Shown here in pieces: positions 44,529-52,697 of a stretch of 64,000 nucleotides of DNA. The stretch spans positions 62,001 through 126,000 of the forward strand of contig JAHHTZ010000004.1 of the NCBI GenBank assembly GCA_020024285.1, given 5' to 3'. The stretch's first letter is position 1, and the number at the start of each line of letters is the position of its first letter. This DNA is from Oscillospiraceae bacterium (GTDB lineage Bacteria; Bacillota; Clostridia; Oscillospirales; Ruminococcaceae). A model generated the notes under the pieces. It was not told where the DNA came from, did no database searches, and saw only the letters and a program-made list of their open reading frames with translations. A program made the position numbers and the translations under genes.

Positions 44529-44894
44529 TTACAGCATCGCCATCAGCATCGAGCTCCCGAGCAGCACCGCTGCAACGAGGTAGGCTTCCTTGAAGTTTGC
44601 CGGGTGGTTGAGCGTCTTGATATATTCGTGGTACTGCCCTACCTTTGTTTCGGGATTGCTGCCGCCCCGAAACAGCTCCATAAACTTTTTGCTGCTGTAC
44701 ATGGGCAAATCATAAAAGTGCAGATACCGTGCGGTGCGAAACAGCGCCAGGATCAAAAAGCATATCCCGCTGAGTGTGACGGAATCCATCAGGTTCAGCA
44801 GCGTCATCTCCCGCAGGATCAAAAAGAAAAAGACTGCACTGAGTCCGGCTGCAATCACCGAATAGCGCAAAAGCTGGCGTTTATCGAGCGTCAT
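44529..44894 (-). CDS. Small membrane protein, DUF3899-like
   Basis: The 121-residue protein has two N-terminal helices (YSVIAAGLSAVFFFLIL and VTLSGICFLILALF), a cytosolic or external loop (FYDLPMYSSKKFMELFRGG), and a C-terminal helix (EAYLVAAVLLGSSMLMAML). It resembles DUF3899 membrane proteins of Firmicutes, with unknown function. Its ATG lies inside the end of the serine hydrolase gene (14-nt overlap) with AGGTGACAAGG ahead, so translation is coupled. Confidence 0.65.
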   Translation of the reverse strand: MTLDKRQLLRYSVIAAGLSAVFFFLILREMTLLNLMDSVTLSGICFLILALFRTARYLHFYDLPMYSSKKFMELFRGGSNPETKVGQYHEYIKTLNHPANFKEAYLVAAVLLGSSMLMAML

Positions 44895-46308
44895 CCTTGT
44901 CACCTGCCTTTTTTCTTGGAACGATTCGTCCGTTAAACACAGCCCAGACTCCCCGCTTTTCATCGTGGAGCAGCTTCAGGTATCCATCGGTGAGCTTACC
45001 CTTCGTGATGGCAAGGTAAGGATGTACGGGACGGATATCGGTTTCCTTTCCTGCGTTCCTCATTCCAATCGAGCCGTCTTCCTTTTTGTACAATTCGATC
45101 AATGCACCCTCGCCGGATTCGTAAACGCCGCAAGCCTGATCGATCGTCTGCTGCGTCCACGGGGTTTCCTGATAGAGGTCCCTTTTGTCGATGGGATCTT
45201 TTCCGTTATACATTCTCAGCGCTGCATCTGCAACGGCTGCCACCGGAACTGCGGATGTATTGCACAAGACCATGATCCCGACCTCTCCGTCGTATGACCA
45301 GCTCATATTGGAGGACACTCCCGTGAGGCTTCCGCCGTGCTCGATGACATTCAAATCATCCACAAATTTGCTGGAAAGCCCGTATCCGTAATATCCCATC
45401 GGACGGTATGCGATGCGCGGTTTTACCATTTCCCGAATGGAATACTCGCTGGCAACACGAACTCCGTTGAGTCCCCGCCCCTCATTGAGGTACATGCAGA
45501 TATATTTTTTCATATCGGAAATCGTCGATTTCATGGCACCGCCGCCGTTGAGCACAAAGGCGTTGTCGTGATAATTGTGTGTGACGACCCGTTTGCCGTC
45601 GCGCTTGATATAGAGTGCTGCGGAATTTTCGTCCTGCTTTGGGCGAACAAAATCACAGTAGCTCCTTGTCATGCCAAGCGGTTTGATGATATGCTCCAGC
45701 AGATATTCTGCGTAAGAGTCCTTGTCGCCGCAGGTGCGGATGATGTCTGACAAGAGGGCAAACCCGTCGTTGCAGTAGCTCATATTTTCCCCCGGACGTC
45801 CGTTGAGCTGTGTTTGTGCATCCAGCCGCTGCGCTACACGCTTTACACCCTCGATCGCCAGCCCCTCATGGTAGGCAAAGTCGCCGTCGCGTTCCTCGTC
45901 CAGACCCATTTCGTTTGCCACATCCTCAATCAGGATGCGCGGCAGCGGGAAATATCCTCCTGTATGGCACATTAGATGCCAAATGCGAACGGGGTCCGTT
46001 TGGTTGGAGCCGGTAAATTCGGGAATATATCGGCTGACAGGGTCCATGAGGTTCAGCTTTCCCTGCTCTGCCAACTGCATCACCGCAAGACAGGTAAACG
46101 ACTTTGTGACAGATGCCAGCCCAAAGACGGTATCCTTGTCGATCAAGGTTTTTTCCTCTTCATTGCGATACCCAAAATACCGCTCGTATTGGCTCACACC
46201 CGTTTTATCGAATACACAGACCGCCATACCTGCTGCCTCGTACTCTGTCATAACATCCCGAACAAACTGCTCGAAGCGCTTTTGATTTTCTTCGGTGATA
46301 CGATTCAT
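44881..46308 (-). CDS. Serine hydrolase, beta-lactamase/D-aminopeptidase family (class C fold)
   Basis: The 475-residue protein has the three motifs of the class C beta-lactamase/PBP fold: SxxK in ASVTKSFT (about residue 65), YxN as YCNDGFALL (about 157), and HGG in IEHGGSLTG (about 298). There is no signal peptide, so it is probably cytosolic and not an antibiotic-resistance enzyme. A C-terminal domain (about 370-475) is present as in D-aminopeptidases. Start ATG follows AAAGGAGGC. Being first in an operon with OppABCDF, it may hydrolyse imported peptides, possibly with D-residues. Confidence 0.88.
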   Translation of the reverse strand: MNRITEENQKRFEQFVRDVMTEYEAAGMAVCVFDKTGVSQYERYFGYRNEEEKTLIDKDTVFGLASVTKSFTCLAVMQLAEQGKLNLMDPVSRYIPEFTGSNQTDPVRIWHLMCHTGGYFPLPRILIEDVANEMGLDEERDGDFAYHEGLAIEGVKRVAQRLDAQTQLNGRPGENMSYCNDGFALLSDIIRTCGDKDSYAEYLLEHIIKPLGMTRSYCDFVRPKQDENSAALYIKRDGKRVVTHNYHDNAFVLNGGGAMKSTISDMKKYICMYLNEGRGLNGVRVASEYSIREMVKPRIAYRPMGYYGYGLSSKFVDDLNVIEHGGSLTGVSSNMSWSYDGEVGIMVLCNTSAVPVAAVADAALRMYNGKDPIDKRDLYQETPWTQQTIDQACGVYESGEGALIELYKKEDGSIGMRNAGKETDIRPVHPYLAITKGKLTDGYLKLLHDEKRGVWAVFNGRIVPRKKAGDKDDAR

Positions 46309-46880
46309 CCTTGTGGTGCCTCCTTTATTCCGGCGCAAATCCCGTGTCCTTTTGGCTTCTGTCTTAATTATTGATATGATAAATTCTGCATGCAATATAC
46401 TCTTTGTGCAAAACATTGCAAAATACAAAAATCAGCGCAGATTATAACTCTTTTTCTGATATTTAAAATTCAAATAATATTTACTTATTCGACAATATTT
46501 TTCCTTATTCCCCTTTTTTCGTTATCGCAATTTTAGCATGTTATATAATAATTATCAACAAAATATGAATTTAATAGTTATAAAAATACAAACAAATATT
46601 TTTCAAAACTTTAATACTTTTGCACTGTGAATTGACCATATGCGCATAAACATTCATATGCTTTTCGGATAATATGCTGTCTTTGAACGAATTTTCTACA
46701 AACTTCACCGCTTAAAATTTTATCGGAACTAAATATTTTGCTGCTTGATCTGCTTTATTTTTCTTATTACTAAAAAATTTGCCGGGAGAAAAATCGATAG
46801 CAGTAAGGAGGCTTTTTGCAGCATTGTTTTTGGGGAAGCAAAGACCGCAGTGCATCTTAGAGCATACCGTAAAACGGCAT
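46309..46880. other. AT-rich intergenic region
   Basis: About 570 nt, very AT-rich in 46380-46700, without a gene I can support. It should contain the leftward promoter of the serine hydrolase/opp operon (AT-rich boxes near 46370-46410), but no single promoter stands out. A 72-75 codon leftward frame here has no coding character. Confidence 0.6.
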
Positions 46881-46920
46881 AAAAAAAGCCAGACAGAGGA
46901 TAATCTGTCTGGCTTTTTTT
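46881..46920 (-). terminator. Terminator after radical SAM gene
   Basis: AAAAAAAGCCAGACAG-N8-CTGTCTGGCTTTTTTT; symmetrical and strong. Confidence 0.9.
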
Positions 46921-46922
46921 CG

Positions 46923-47807
46923 TTATCGCTGCGTTGCAACGTCGCACACGGCGACGATGCCGTTGAGACGGTCGGTCCCGAGCATCGCGTATACCCCGTC
47001 CAGCATCTTCTCCTTGTCGTAGGGGAGCGTTCCGCTGACCATCACGGGGTTTGTGATGTGGCTCGTGGAAAATCCCGTCGGGGTCGTGAGCTTGAGGTTC
47101 TCAAGCAGGCAGGCAAGCTCCTCAATGCGCTCGCGGTTGGACGCTTCGTGGAAGGTGCCCTCCTTGCACCACGTTTCAAGCTCCGTATCGGGGAAAACCG
47201 TCAGGTTCATCATGATGATGTTGGCAGAGCGCACCTGATTGAGCATCCTTGCGCTCTCGACGGCGTTTTCCTGCGCGGTCCCTGCGCCGCCCAATCCGTA
47301 GATCAGGATGGAGTTGAAGGGGATCTGCGCCTCGTTGAGCTTCTTGAGCTGCTCCACCGCCTCGGCGCAGCTGTGCCCCTTGTGCATCAGCTGAAGGATG
47401 CGGTCGCTGCCGCTCTCAAGCCCGATATACAAAAAGCCAAGTCCGAGGCGGTGCAGCTCCCGCAGCTCTTCGACGGACTTGTCGCGCAGGTTCTTGATGG
47501 ACGCATACATCGATACACAGGCACAGTACGGAAGATAGTGCCTGATCTGCGTCAAAAGCTCCTTCATCTGCGCAAACGGCAGGCACAGCGGCTCACCGCC
47601 CACGAGAAAGACCCGCTCCGTGTAGGGGTTATATTCCGCCGCGTCCTTTAGGTCCTGCAGGATCTCCTTGAGCGGGAGCACCTCGAACTCGACGTTCTTA
47701 TACATATTGCAGAAGGCGCACCGATTGTACGAGCAGCCGCAGGTCACCTGAAGCAGCAGAGAGTGACGCTCGAAGGGGGGATAATAGGTGATTTGATCGT
47801 ACCGCAT
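46923..47807 (-). CDS. Radical SAM protein
   Basis: The 294-residue protein has the SAM-cluster cysteines in TCGCSYNRCAFCNMYK (C-x4-C-x2-C), a GGEP motif (VGGEPLCLPF), FLYIGLESGSDRIL and LIYGLGGAGT, all parts of a radical SAM TIM-barrel without extra domains. The family is a general one of unknown reaction; related proteins are sometimes annotated as coproporphyrinogen oxidase-like. It is monocistronic with a strong terminator. Confidence 0.85.
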   Translation of the reverse strand: MRYDQITYYPPFERHSLLLQVTCGCSYNRCAFCNMYKNVEFEVLPLKEILQDLKDAAEYNPYTERVFLVGGEPLCLPFAQMKELLTQIRHYLPYCACVSMYASIKNLRDKSVEELRELHRLGLGFLYIGLESGSDRILQLMHKGHSCAEAVEQLKKLNEAQIPFNSILIYGLGGAGTAQENAVESARMLNQVRSANIIMMNLTVFPDTELETWCKEGTFHEASNRERIEELACLLENLKLTTPTGFSTSHITNPVMVSGTLPYDKEKMLDGVYAMLGTDRLNGIVAVCDVATQR

Positions 47808-47967
47808 AAAAAACCTTCCTTTCTCCGTTTGTTGTCCTTTTCTTTAGTATACGCCTTTTGTCTGCGGTTTTCAAATTGGCAGGGAATTTGGGGAATTTTT
47901 ACCGGTTTTATGGAAAGTCCCCATTTTTTCGTTCCTTTGTTGGAGCGTTTTCATTTTATCCTCCATC

Positions 47968-47996
47968 TTGTCAAAGGCGGTCAAATCCTGTATGAT
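47968..47996 (+). promoter_or_regulatory. Promoter of the Mn2+-riboswitch transcript
   Basis: TTGTCA (47968-47973) and TATGAT (47991-47996), 17-bp spacer, 9 nt before the aptamer. Confidence 0.75.
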
Positions 47997-48004
47997 TAAG
48001 GTAC

Positions 48005-48096
48005 TGAAAAGGGAGTAGTTAAAAGTCGCACTGTCAACATCCCCAGCCACAAGCTTGGCGGTGTGCGCCTGTCAGCGTAGGCAACAAGACTTTTCA
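48005..48096 (+). promoter_or_regulatory. yybP-ykoY (Mn2+) riboswitch
   Basis: The closing stem TGAAAAG/CTTTTCA (48005-48011, 48090-48096) is followed on the 5' side by GGAGTAG and preceded on the 3' side by ACAAGA, the invariant yybP-ykoY strings (GGGGAGUAG and GCAAGACC). An inner arm has the loop UGUCAACAU opposite CGG, matching the metal-binding internal loop, and a small GCCU/AGGC hairpin forms the next arm. It is followed by a terminator that reuses the 3' strand of the closing stem, so metal binding should turn expression on. Confidence 0.85.
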
Positions 48097-48130
48097 TGAG
48101 CTGAATCCAGCTTGTGAAAAGTCTTTTTTT
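48086..48130 (+). terminator. Riboswitch-controlled terminator
   Basis: AAGACTTTTCA pairs with TGAAAAGTCTT, with further pairing AGCTG/CAGCT inside, followed by T7. Its 5' arm includes the 3' strand of the riboswitch closing stem, so the two structures exclude each other. Confidence 0.9.
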
Positions 48131-48165
48131 ATACAAAAAACACACTGTTGTAAGGAGGACATTGT

Positions 48166-49806
48166 ATGTCAATCACCGATTTATTTGGTCTGCTTGGGGG
48201 GCTTGCGCTCTTTTTGTACGGGATGCAGATGATGAGCACCGGTCTGGAAGCTGCCGCCGGCAGCCGCATGAAAAGCATCCTTGAAAAGCTCACCTCCAAC
48301 CGCTTCCTCGGCGTGCTTGTCGGCGCTGCCATCACCACCGTGATCCAGTCTTCGTCCGCCACGACCGTTATGGTGGTGGGATTTGTAAACTCCGGCATCA
48401 TGACGCTGCGTCAGGCGGTCTGGATCATCATGGGCGCAAACATCGGTACCACCATCACCGGGCAGCTCATTGCGCTGGATGTGGGTGCACTCGCGCCCCT
48501 GATCGCCTTTGTGGGTGTTTCGATGGTTGTCTTTCTCAAATCCGCCAAGACGCACCACATCGGGCAGATCACTGCCGGGCTTGGCATCCTCTTCATCGGC
48601 ATGGAGATGATGAGCGGCGCGATGATGCCGCTGCGGGAATCCGAAGCCTTCGTTTCCATGATTACCACGTTCTCCAACCCGCTCATCGGCATCCTTGTGG
48701 GTGCTGCCTTTACTGCGGTCATCCAGTCGTCCTCCGCTTCCGTCGGCATTTTGCAGGCGCTCGCTTCCAGCGGCGTTTTGCACCTTTCCAACGCCGTTTA
48801 TGTTCTCTTCGGTCAGAACATCGGTACCTGCATCACGGCGGTGCTCGCCTCCATCGGCACCAGCCGCAACGCAAAGCGTACCACCCTCATCCATCTGATG
48901 TTCAACCTCACCGGCACTGTGCTCTTCACGGCAATCTGTATGCTCACTCCGCTGACTGCCTTCGTCGAGGGCTTCACCCCCGACAACACCTCCGCACAGA
49001 TTGCAAATATGCACACCCTCTTTAACCTTGTGACCACCCTCATCCTCCTTCCGCTGGGCGGCTGTCTTGCCGACCTTGCGACCCGTCTGCTGCCCGATTC
49101 CTCGACGCAGCCGGACGATACGATGTCCTTGCAGTATCTCAACACAAGCTCCGTCATCGGGGAGGGGCGCCTCGGCTCTGCTGTGCTGCACATCGATCAG
49201 CTTCGCCAGGAGGTATTCCGCATGCTCGCCATTGCGCGCAAAAACGTCGAATTGAGCTTTGACGGCGTGATGCACCACGACCCCTCCCACATCGAGCAGG
49301 CAAATGAGCTGGAAGAACAGATCGACTTTCTCAACAAGGAGATTTCCCGCTACATTTCCCACGCCCTCGCCGCTGACAACAACGAGCAGAGCTCGCAGGC
49401 AATGAGCTGCTACTTCAGCATCGTTGGCAACATCGAGCGCATCGGGGATCACGCCATCAACATCATCGGCTACACGCGCCTGCTCAAGGATAAGGACATC
49501 CGCTTCTCCCCGCAGGCGCTCTCCCAGATCGGCGCGATGCGCTCGGTCAGCGTGGAGGCGATCGAGCGTCTGGAGGATGCCTCCCAGCCGGGTACGCTGC
49601 TGCCCGATGTTTCTGTGCTGGAATCCGCTATGGACGATATGACGATGCGCTTTCGCGACAATCACCTCGAACGCATGAAATCGGGCATCTGCTCCGAAAA
49701 TGCATGCATCCTCTTCTCCGAGCTGCTCACCGACTTTGAGCGCATCGGGGACCACGCGCTCAACATCGCACAGGATCTTGTAAAGATTCAAAAGCAGGTT
49801 TCGTAA
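48166..49806 (+). CDS. Na/Pi cotransporter family protein with C-terminal PhoU-like domain
   Basis: The 546-residue protein has the two inverted repeats of the Na/Pi (NptA, PF02690) family, each with a QSSSA signature (TTVIQSSSATTVM and TAVIQSSSASVGI), then helices up to about residue 310, and a PhoU-like helical domain (about 340-546; IGDHAINI and IGDHALNI repeats). It probably exports or imports phosphate coupled to Na+. Ribosome site AAGGAGG. Control by a Mn2+-type riboswitch is unusual and may point to phosphate or metal-phosphate balance. Confidence 0.93.
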   Translation: MSITDLFGLLGGLALFLYGMQMMSTGLEAAAGSRMKSILEKLTSNRFLGVLVGAAITTVIQSSSATTVMVVGFVNSGIMTLRQAVWIIMGANIGTTITGQLIALDVGALAPLIAFVGVSMVVFLKSAKTHHIGQITAGLGILFIGMEMMSGAMMPLRESEAFVSMITTFSNPLIGILVGAAFTAVIQSSSASVGILQALASSGVLHLSNAVYVLFGQNIGTCITAVLASIGTSRNAKRTTLIHLMFNLTGTVLFTAICMLTPLTAFVEGFTPDNTSAQIANMHTLFNLVTTLILLPLGGCLADLATRLLPDSSTQPDDTMSLQYLNTSSVIGEGRLGSAVLHIDQLRQEVFRMLAIARKNVELSFDGVMHHDPSHIEQANELEEQIDFLNKEISRYISHALAADNNEQSSQAMSCYFSIVGNIERIGDHAINIIGYTRLLKDKDIRFSPQALSQIGAMRSVSVEAIERLEDASQPGTLLPDVSVLESAMDDMTMRFRDNHLERMKSGICSENACILFSELLTDFERIGDHALNIAQDLVKIQKQVS

Positions 49807-49939
49807 ATTTAAGGGTCGCACCGGTGTTGATGGATTCGGGAATGTGTGATATGATTTTCTCAAAAAAGGGATTCCAATGGATCGAGAAATGAGATCAGAA
49901 CCGCAGATTTCGTTTGGACCCAAAACAGGAGGACTTGAC

Positions 49940-50536
49940 ATGGAGCTTGCTCAAACGTATGTGGACGGATTAAAAAAGGCTTATTCTGAACACGGGCGGG
50001 AAAAAGAATGGAATCATTTTGAAGAGGTCATGCACGGCGTGAGCAAAGAAGAGCTCGAAGCATTGCAGACGCTCTACCCCCATCTTCCCGACAGCCTGCT
50101 GCAATTACTGAACATTGCGGACGGGACGTATTGGAGAGCGTATGGCGACGAGGAAATCAATCTCCTGTTCTTAGGGTCTGACATGGAGGAATATCCCTAC
50201 TATCTCCTGTCTGCCCGGCAGATGATCGACACAAGGGACGACTTCAAGCGGTGGGGGGACTATCTCATCACCCGCGAATTTGACGATATCCTTGTCGATG
50301 AGGGCATCTGCGATGACCTTGAGAACCTGTGCTGGCTGCATTTTTCCGACTGTGTGAACAACGGCGGAACATCCCAGCTTTTTCTCGACTTTTCCCCCTC
50401 CGCCAAGGGGAAAACGGGACAGGTGGTGCGCTTTCTGCACGACCCCGACGAATTGGTGATTGCAGCCGAGAGCTTTGATGCCTATTTGCGGATGCTGATG
50501 GACAGAAACTACGACTTCATCACAAAACGCCGATAG
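49940..50536 (+). CDS. SMI1/KNR4 family protein
   Basis: The 198-residue acidic protein has the SUKH/SMI1-KNR4 pattern: VSKEELEALQTLYPHLPDSLLQLLNIADGTYW, then a beta-rich half (ENLCWLHFSDC, SQLFLDFSPSAKGKTGQVVRFLHDPDELVIAAESFDAYLRML). SUKH proteins often act as immunity proteins for polymorphic toxins, but no toxin gene is nearby, so a housekeeping role is equally possible. The ATG at 49940 has AGGAGG 8 nt upstream and is preferred over one 21 codons earlier. Confidence 0.85.
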   Translation: MELAQTYVDGLKKAYSEHGREKEWNHFEEVMHGVSKEELEALQTLYPHLPDSLLQLLNIADGTYWRAYGDEEINLLFLGSDMEEYPYYLLSARQMIDTRDDFKRWGDYLITREFDDILVDEGICDDLENLCWLHFSDCVNNGGTSQLFLDFSPSAKGKTGQVVRFLHDPDELVIAAESFDAYLRMLMDRNYDFITKRR

Positions 50537-50601
50537 CTTGAACCTGCGGCAGAAAACAGCAGGAGCACAAGCAGCAGCGGGATCAGTGCTCGGTTTTTCA
50601 T
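50509..50601 (-). CDS. 30-residue hydrophobic peptide downstream of mtnN
   Basis: Starting 21 nt after the mtnN stop with AAGGAG 9 nt ahead, this frame encodes MKNRALIPLLLVLLLFSAAG and a short basic tail. It looks like a signal sequence or single-span membrane peptide. Its end overlaps the end of the convergent SMI1/KNR4 gene, so the coding claim rests only on the ribosome site and composition. Confidence 0.35.
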   Translation of the reverse strand: MKNRALIPLLLVLLLFSAAGSSYRRFVMKS

Positions 50602-50622
50602 GCGTTCTCACTCCTTAAAAAA

Positions 50623-51303
50623 TCAGCAGATCGTTTCCACAAGGCGCAGTGCAATGTCAAGGCAGAGCGCTGCGGAACGGTTGATTTCCTTGGAAAATTC
50701 CTCTGCGCCGCCGGTGATGCTGTCGGAAACGGTTTTGATGAGCAGGCACGGAACCTTGCAGCGATTGCAGGTGAGGACGATGGCTGCCGCCTCCATCTCG
50801 CAGATTTCTGCACCGTAGAGCTTGTGCAGCTCTTCCTTCTTTTTGGGGTCAGCGATGAATTTGTCGCCCGATGCACAGATGACCCGTTTGAGCTGCGGGT
50901 CGATCTCCAGCGCCTTTTCCACCAGCTGCTGTGTCGCCGGGAGGTAGAGGCTCGGCTGGTCCAGATAGCGTCCCACCTCGCAGTCGTCGCAGGCGCTGGT
51001 GTCAAAGTCGTAATGCACCACCTTGTCGACGATGCAGGTGTGGGTGACTGCCATTTCCGGCGTGAGTCCGCCCACGACGCCGAAGTTCACCACAAGATCG
51101 ACGTCAAACTTCGTGATCAAAAACTGCACTCCGGCAGCTGCGGCAATCTCTCCTGCGCCGCATTTGAGGATATAAAGGTTATATTCCTCGGTCGAATATT
51201 TTTTTACTGTGTAGCCGCAGTATGTTAGTTCTTCGAGCTTTGTGCCGAATTTGTCGAGCACCGCCTGAATCTCTACTGCCACTAACATTCCGATATTTTT
51301 CAT
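50623..51303 (-). CDS. mtnN: 5'-methylthioadenosine/S-adenosylhomocysteine nucleosidase family protein
   Basis: The 226-residue protein has the nucleoside phosphorylase fold with LTKCGAGEIAAA-type entry, VVNFGVVGGLTPEM, ICASGDKFIADPKK and CEMEAAAIVLTC (ribose-binding Met-Glu), typical of MTA/SAH nucleosidase. It recycles MTA and SAH by releasing adenine. Start ATG follows AGGAGG. It lies 81 nt downstream of xpt on the same strand, a purine-salvage pair. Strict MtnN specificity versus another purine nucleosidase is not certain. Confidence 0.85.
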   Translation of the reverse strand: MKNIGMLVAVEIQAVLDKFGTKLEELTYCGYTVKKYSTEEYNLYILKCGAGEIAAAAGVQFLITKFDVDLVVNFGVVGGLTPEMAVTHTCIVDKVVHYDFDTSACDDCEVGRYLDQPSLYLPATQQLVEKALEIDPQLKRVICASGDKFIADPKKKEELHKLYGAEICEMEAAAIVLTCNRCKVPCLLIKTVSDSITGGAEEFSKEINRSAALCLDIALRLVETIC

Positions 51304-51384
51304 GGTATTTCCTCCTGTTTTTTCTGATTGCCCCACGCCGAAGCCTGCAGCATGCGGATGGGCGCCCTTGGCTCTGTTTTTCGT

Positions 51385-51963
51385 TTAGGCTTCGCGGAAC
51401 ACGATGCCATTGCAGTCCATTTTGTCCACGATGGCAAGCGATTCGAGCCGCACACCCTTGCTGCGCAGGAGCGCGCCGCCGTCCTGAAAGCCTTTTTCGA
51501 TCACGATGCCGCAGCCGACCAGCTGTGCCCCCGACTGGCTGACGATGTCGATGAGCCCCAGAAGCGCCTGCCCCTTCGCGAGAAAGTCATCGAGGATCAG
51601 CACACGGTCGGTGGGAGCAAGGAAGCGCTTTGCAACCTGCACGTCGTATTCCACGCCCTTGGTAAAGGATTTCACCTTCGTTGTGTAAAGCTCTCCGTCG
51701 AGATTTTTTGACTTTGTCTTTTTTGCAAATACCACCGGCGCATTGTCAAAATGGCGCGCCGCCATCACAGCGATGCCGATGCCGGAGGCTTCGATGGTGA
51801 GGAGCTTGTTGACCCCTTCCCCGCCGAAGCGGCGGAAAAACTCCTTTCCGATCTCATCAAGAAGCGCAACGTCCATCTGATGGTTGAGAAAGCTGTCTAC
51901 CTTTAAGACGTTGCCCTCCTTGACACAGCCGTCGCGCCGAATGCGTTCCTTTAACAATTCCAT
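51385..51963 (-). CDS. xpt: Xanthine phosphoribosyltransferase
   Basis: The 192-residue enzyme has MELLKERIRRDGCV at the start, VNKLLTIEASGIGIAVMAA and the PRPP-binding loop RVLILDDFLAKGQA, as in Bacillus Xpt. It converts xanthine to XMP. The ATG at 51963 follows AGGGAGAA. No purine riboswitch is present in the short leader, unlike many xpt genes in Firmicutes. Confidence 0.95.
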   Translation of the reverse strand: MELLKERIRRDGCVKEGNVLKVDSFLNHQMDVALLDEIGKEFFRRFGGEGVNKLLTIEASGIGIAVMAARHFDNAPVVFAKKTKSKNLDGELYTTKVKSFTKGVEYDVQVAKRFLAPTDRVLILDDFLAKGQALLGLIDIVSQSGAQLVGCGIVIEKGFQDGGALLRSKGVRLESLAIVDKMDCNGIVFREA

Positions 51964-52006
51964 ATCAGAAATTCTCCCTTCGGTTCCCCGTTCTCTTTGT
52001 CTTGTT

Positions 52007-52035
52007 ATTGTACCATGCTTCGACAGAAAATACAA
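52007..52035 (-). promoter_or_regulatory. Promoter of xpt-mtnN
   Basis: Leftward TTGTAT (52030-52035) and TACAAT (52007-52012), 17-bp spacer, 43 nt before xpt. Confidence 0.8.
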
Positions 52036-52087
52036 TTTGTTCCTTCCTCAAAAGCTGCGCCGCCGGCTCGGCTGCTGCAAGGGATCT

Positions 52088-52123
52088 AAAAAAAAGCTGC
52101 CTGCTATCATGCAGGCAGCTTTT
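52088..52123 (-). terminator. Terminator of the preQ1-controlled operon
   Basis: AAAAGCTGCCTGC-N6-GCAGGCAGCTTTT, right after the UPF0340 gene stop. Confidence 0.9.
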
Positions 52124-52124
52124 G

Positions 52125-52676
52125 TTACAGCAGGGATTCGTCGTATTGTGCGCGCTGACCGCCCACAAATTTCGGGCGCGTGCGGCACAAAGAGAGGGTC
52201 GCTTCCCCAATCTGCTTGACCGAGGTGCGCACCGGGACCACCACCTCCTGAAGGTGCATCCCGATAAAGGTCTGTCCGATGTCCATTCCTGCCTGCGCGC
52301 GGATGTGCTCCACCGCAACAGGGTGGGAAAATTTCTGATAGGCGCACGTTGCAAAGGCTCCGCCGGCGTGTGCATGCGGGACGGCATTGACCTGCGTCAG
52401 CCCGTGAAGCTGTGCTGCCTTGCGCTCGACGATGAGGCAGCGGTTGAGGTGCTCGCAGCACTGGACCGCCAGAAAAATTCCCTTTTCATGCAAAAGGGGC
52501 ATCAGCGCATCCAGCACCGTATGCGCTGCATCCATATTGCTGTGTGTGCCGATCTTTTCGCCCAGGATTTCGCTGGAGCTTGCCCCCAGCACAAAAATGT
52601 CGCCGCGCTGGAGCTTTGCCGTGTGCAGAAGCTGTGTGACTGCCTGTACAGTCTGGCTCGAAATTTCTTCTAACAT
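52125..52676 (-). CDS. UPF0340 / YwlG family protein (TIGR01440)
   Basis: The 183-residue protein has LVLGASSSEILGEKIG-like sequence (DIFVLGASSSEILGEKIGTHSN), LAVQCCEHLNRCLIVER and VDIGDTFIGMHL-like sequence (MDIGQTFIGMHL), the marks of the YwlG/UPF0340 family. Function is unknown. It is the third gene after the preQ1 riboswitch, 21 nt downstream of the transporter gene. Confidence 0.92.
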   Translation of the reverse strand: MLEEISSQTVQAVTQLLHTAKLQRGDIFVLGASSSEILGEKIGTHSNMDAAHTVLDALMPLLHEKGIFLAVQCCEHLNRCLIVERKAAQLHGLTQVNAVPHAHAGGAFATCAYQKFSHPVAVEHIRAQAGMDIGQTFIGMHLQEVVVPVRTSVKQIGEATLSLCRTRPKFVGGQRAQYDESLL

Positions 52677-52697
52677 GACCTTTTTTCCTTCTTTCTG

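Noticed and set aside
46712..46947. Leftward 72-75 codon frames in the AT-rich gap
   Set aside because: They read through the radical SAM terminator and lack start signals.
49877..49939. Longer N-terminus of the SMI1/KNR4 protein
   Set aside because: The internal ATG at 49940 has a full AGGAGG site; the upstream ATG has none.
51964..52087. Purine riboswitch in front of xpt
   Set aside because: The leader is only about 40 nt after the promoter and contains no purine aptamer strings.
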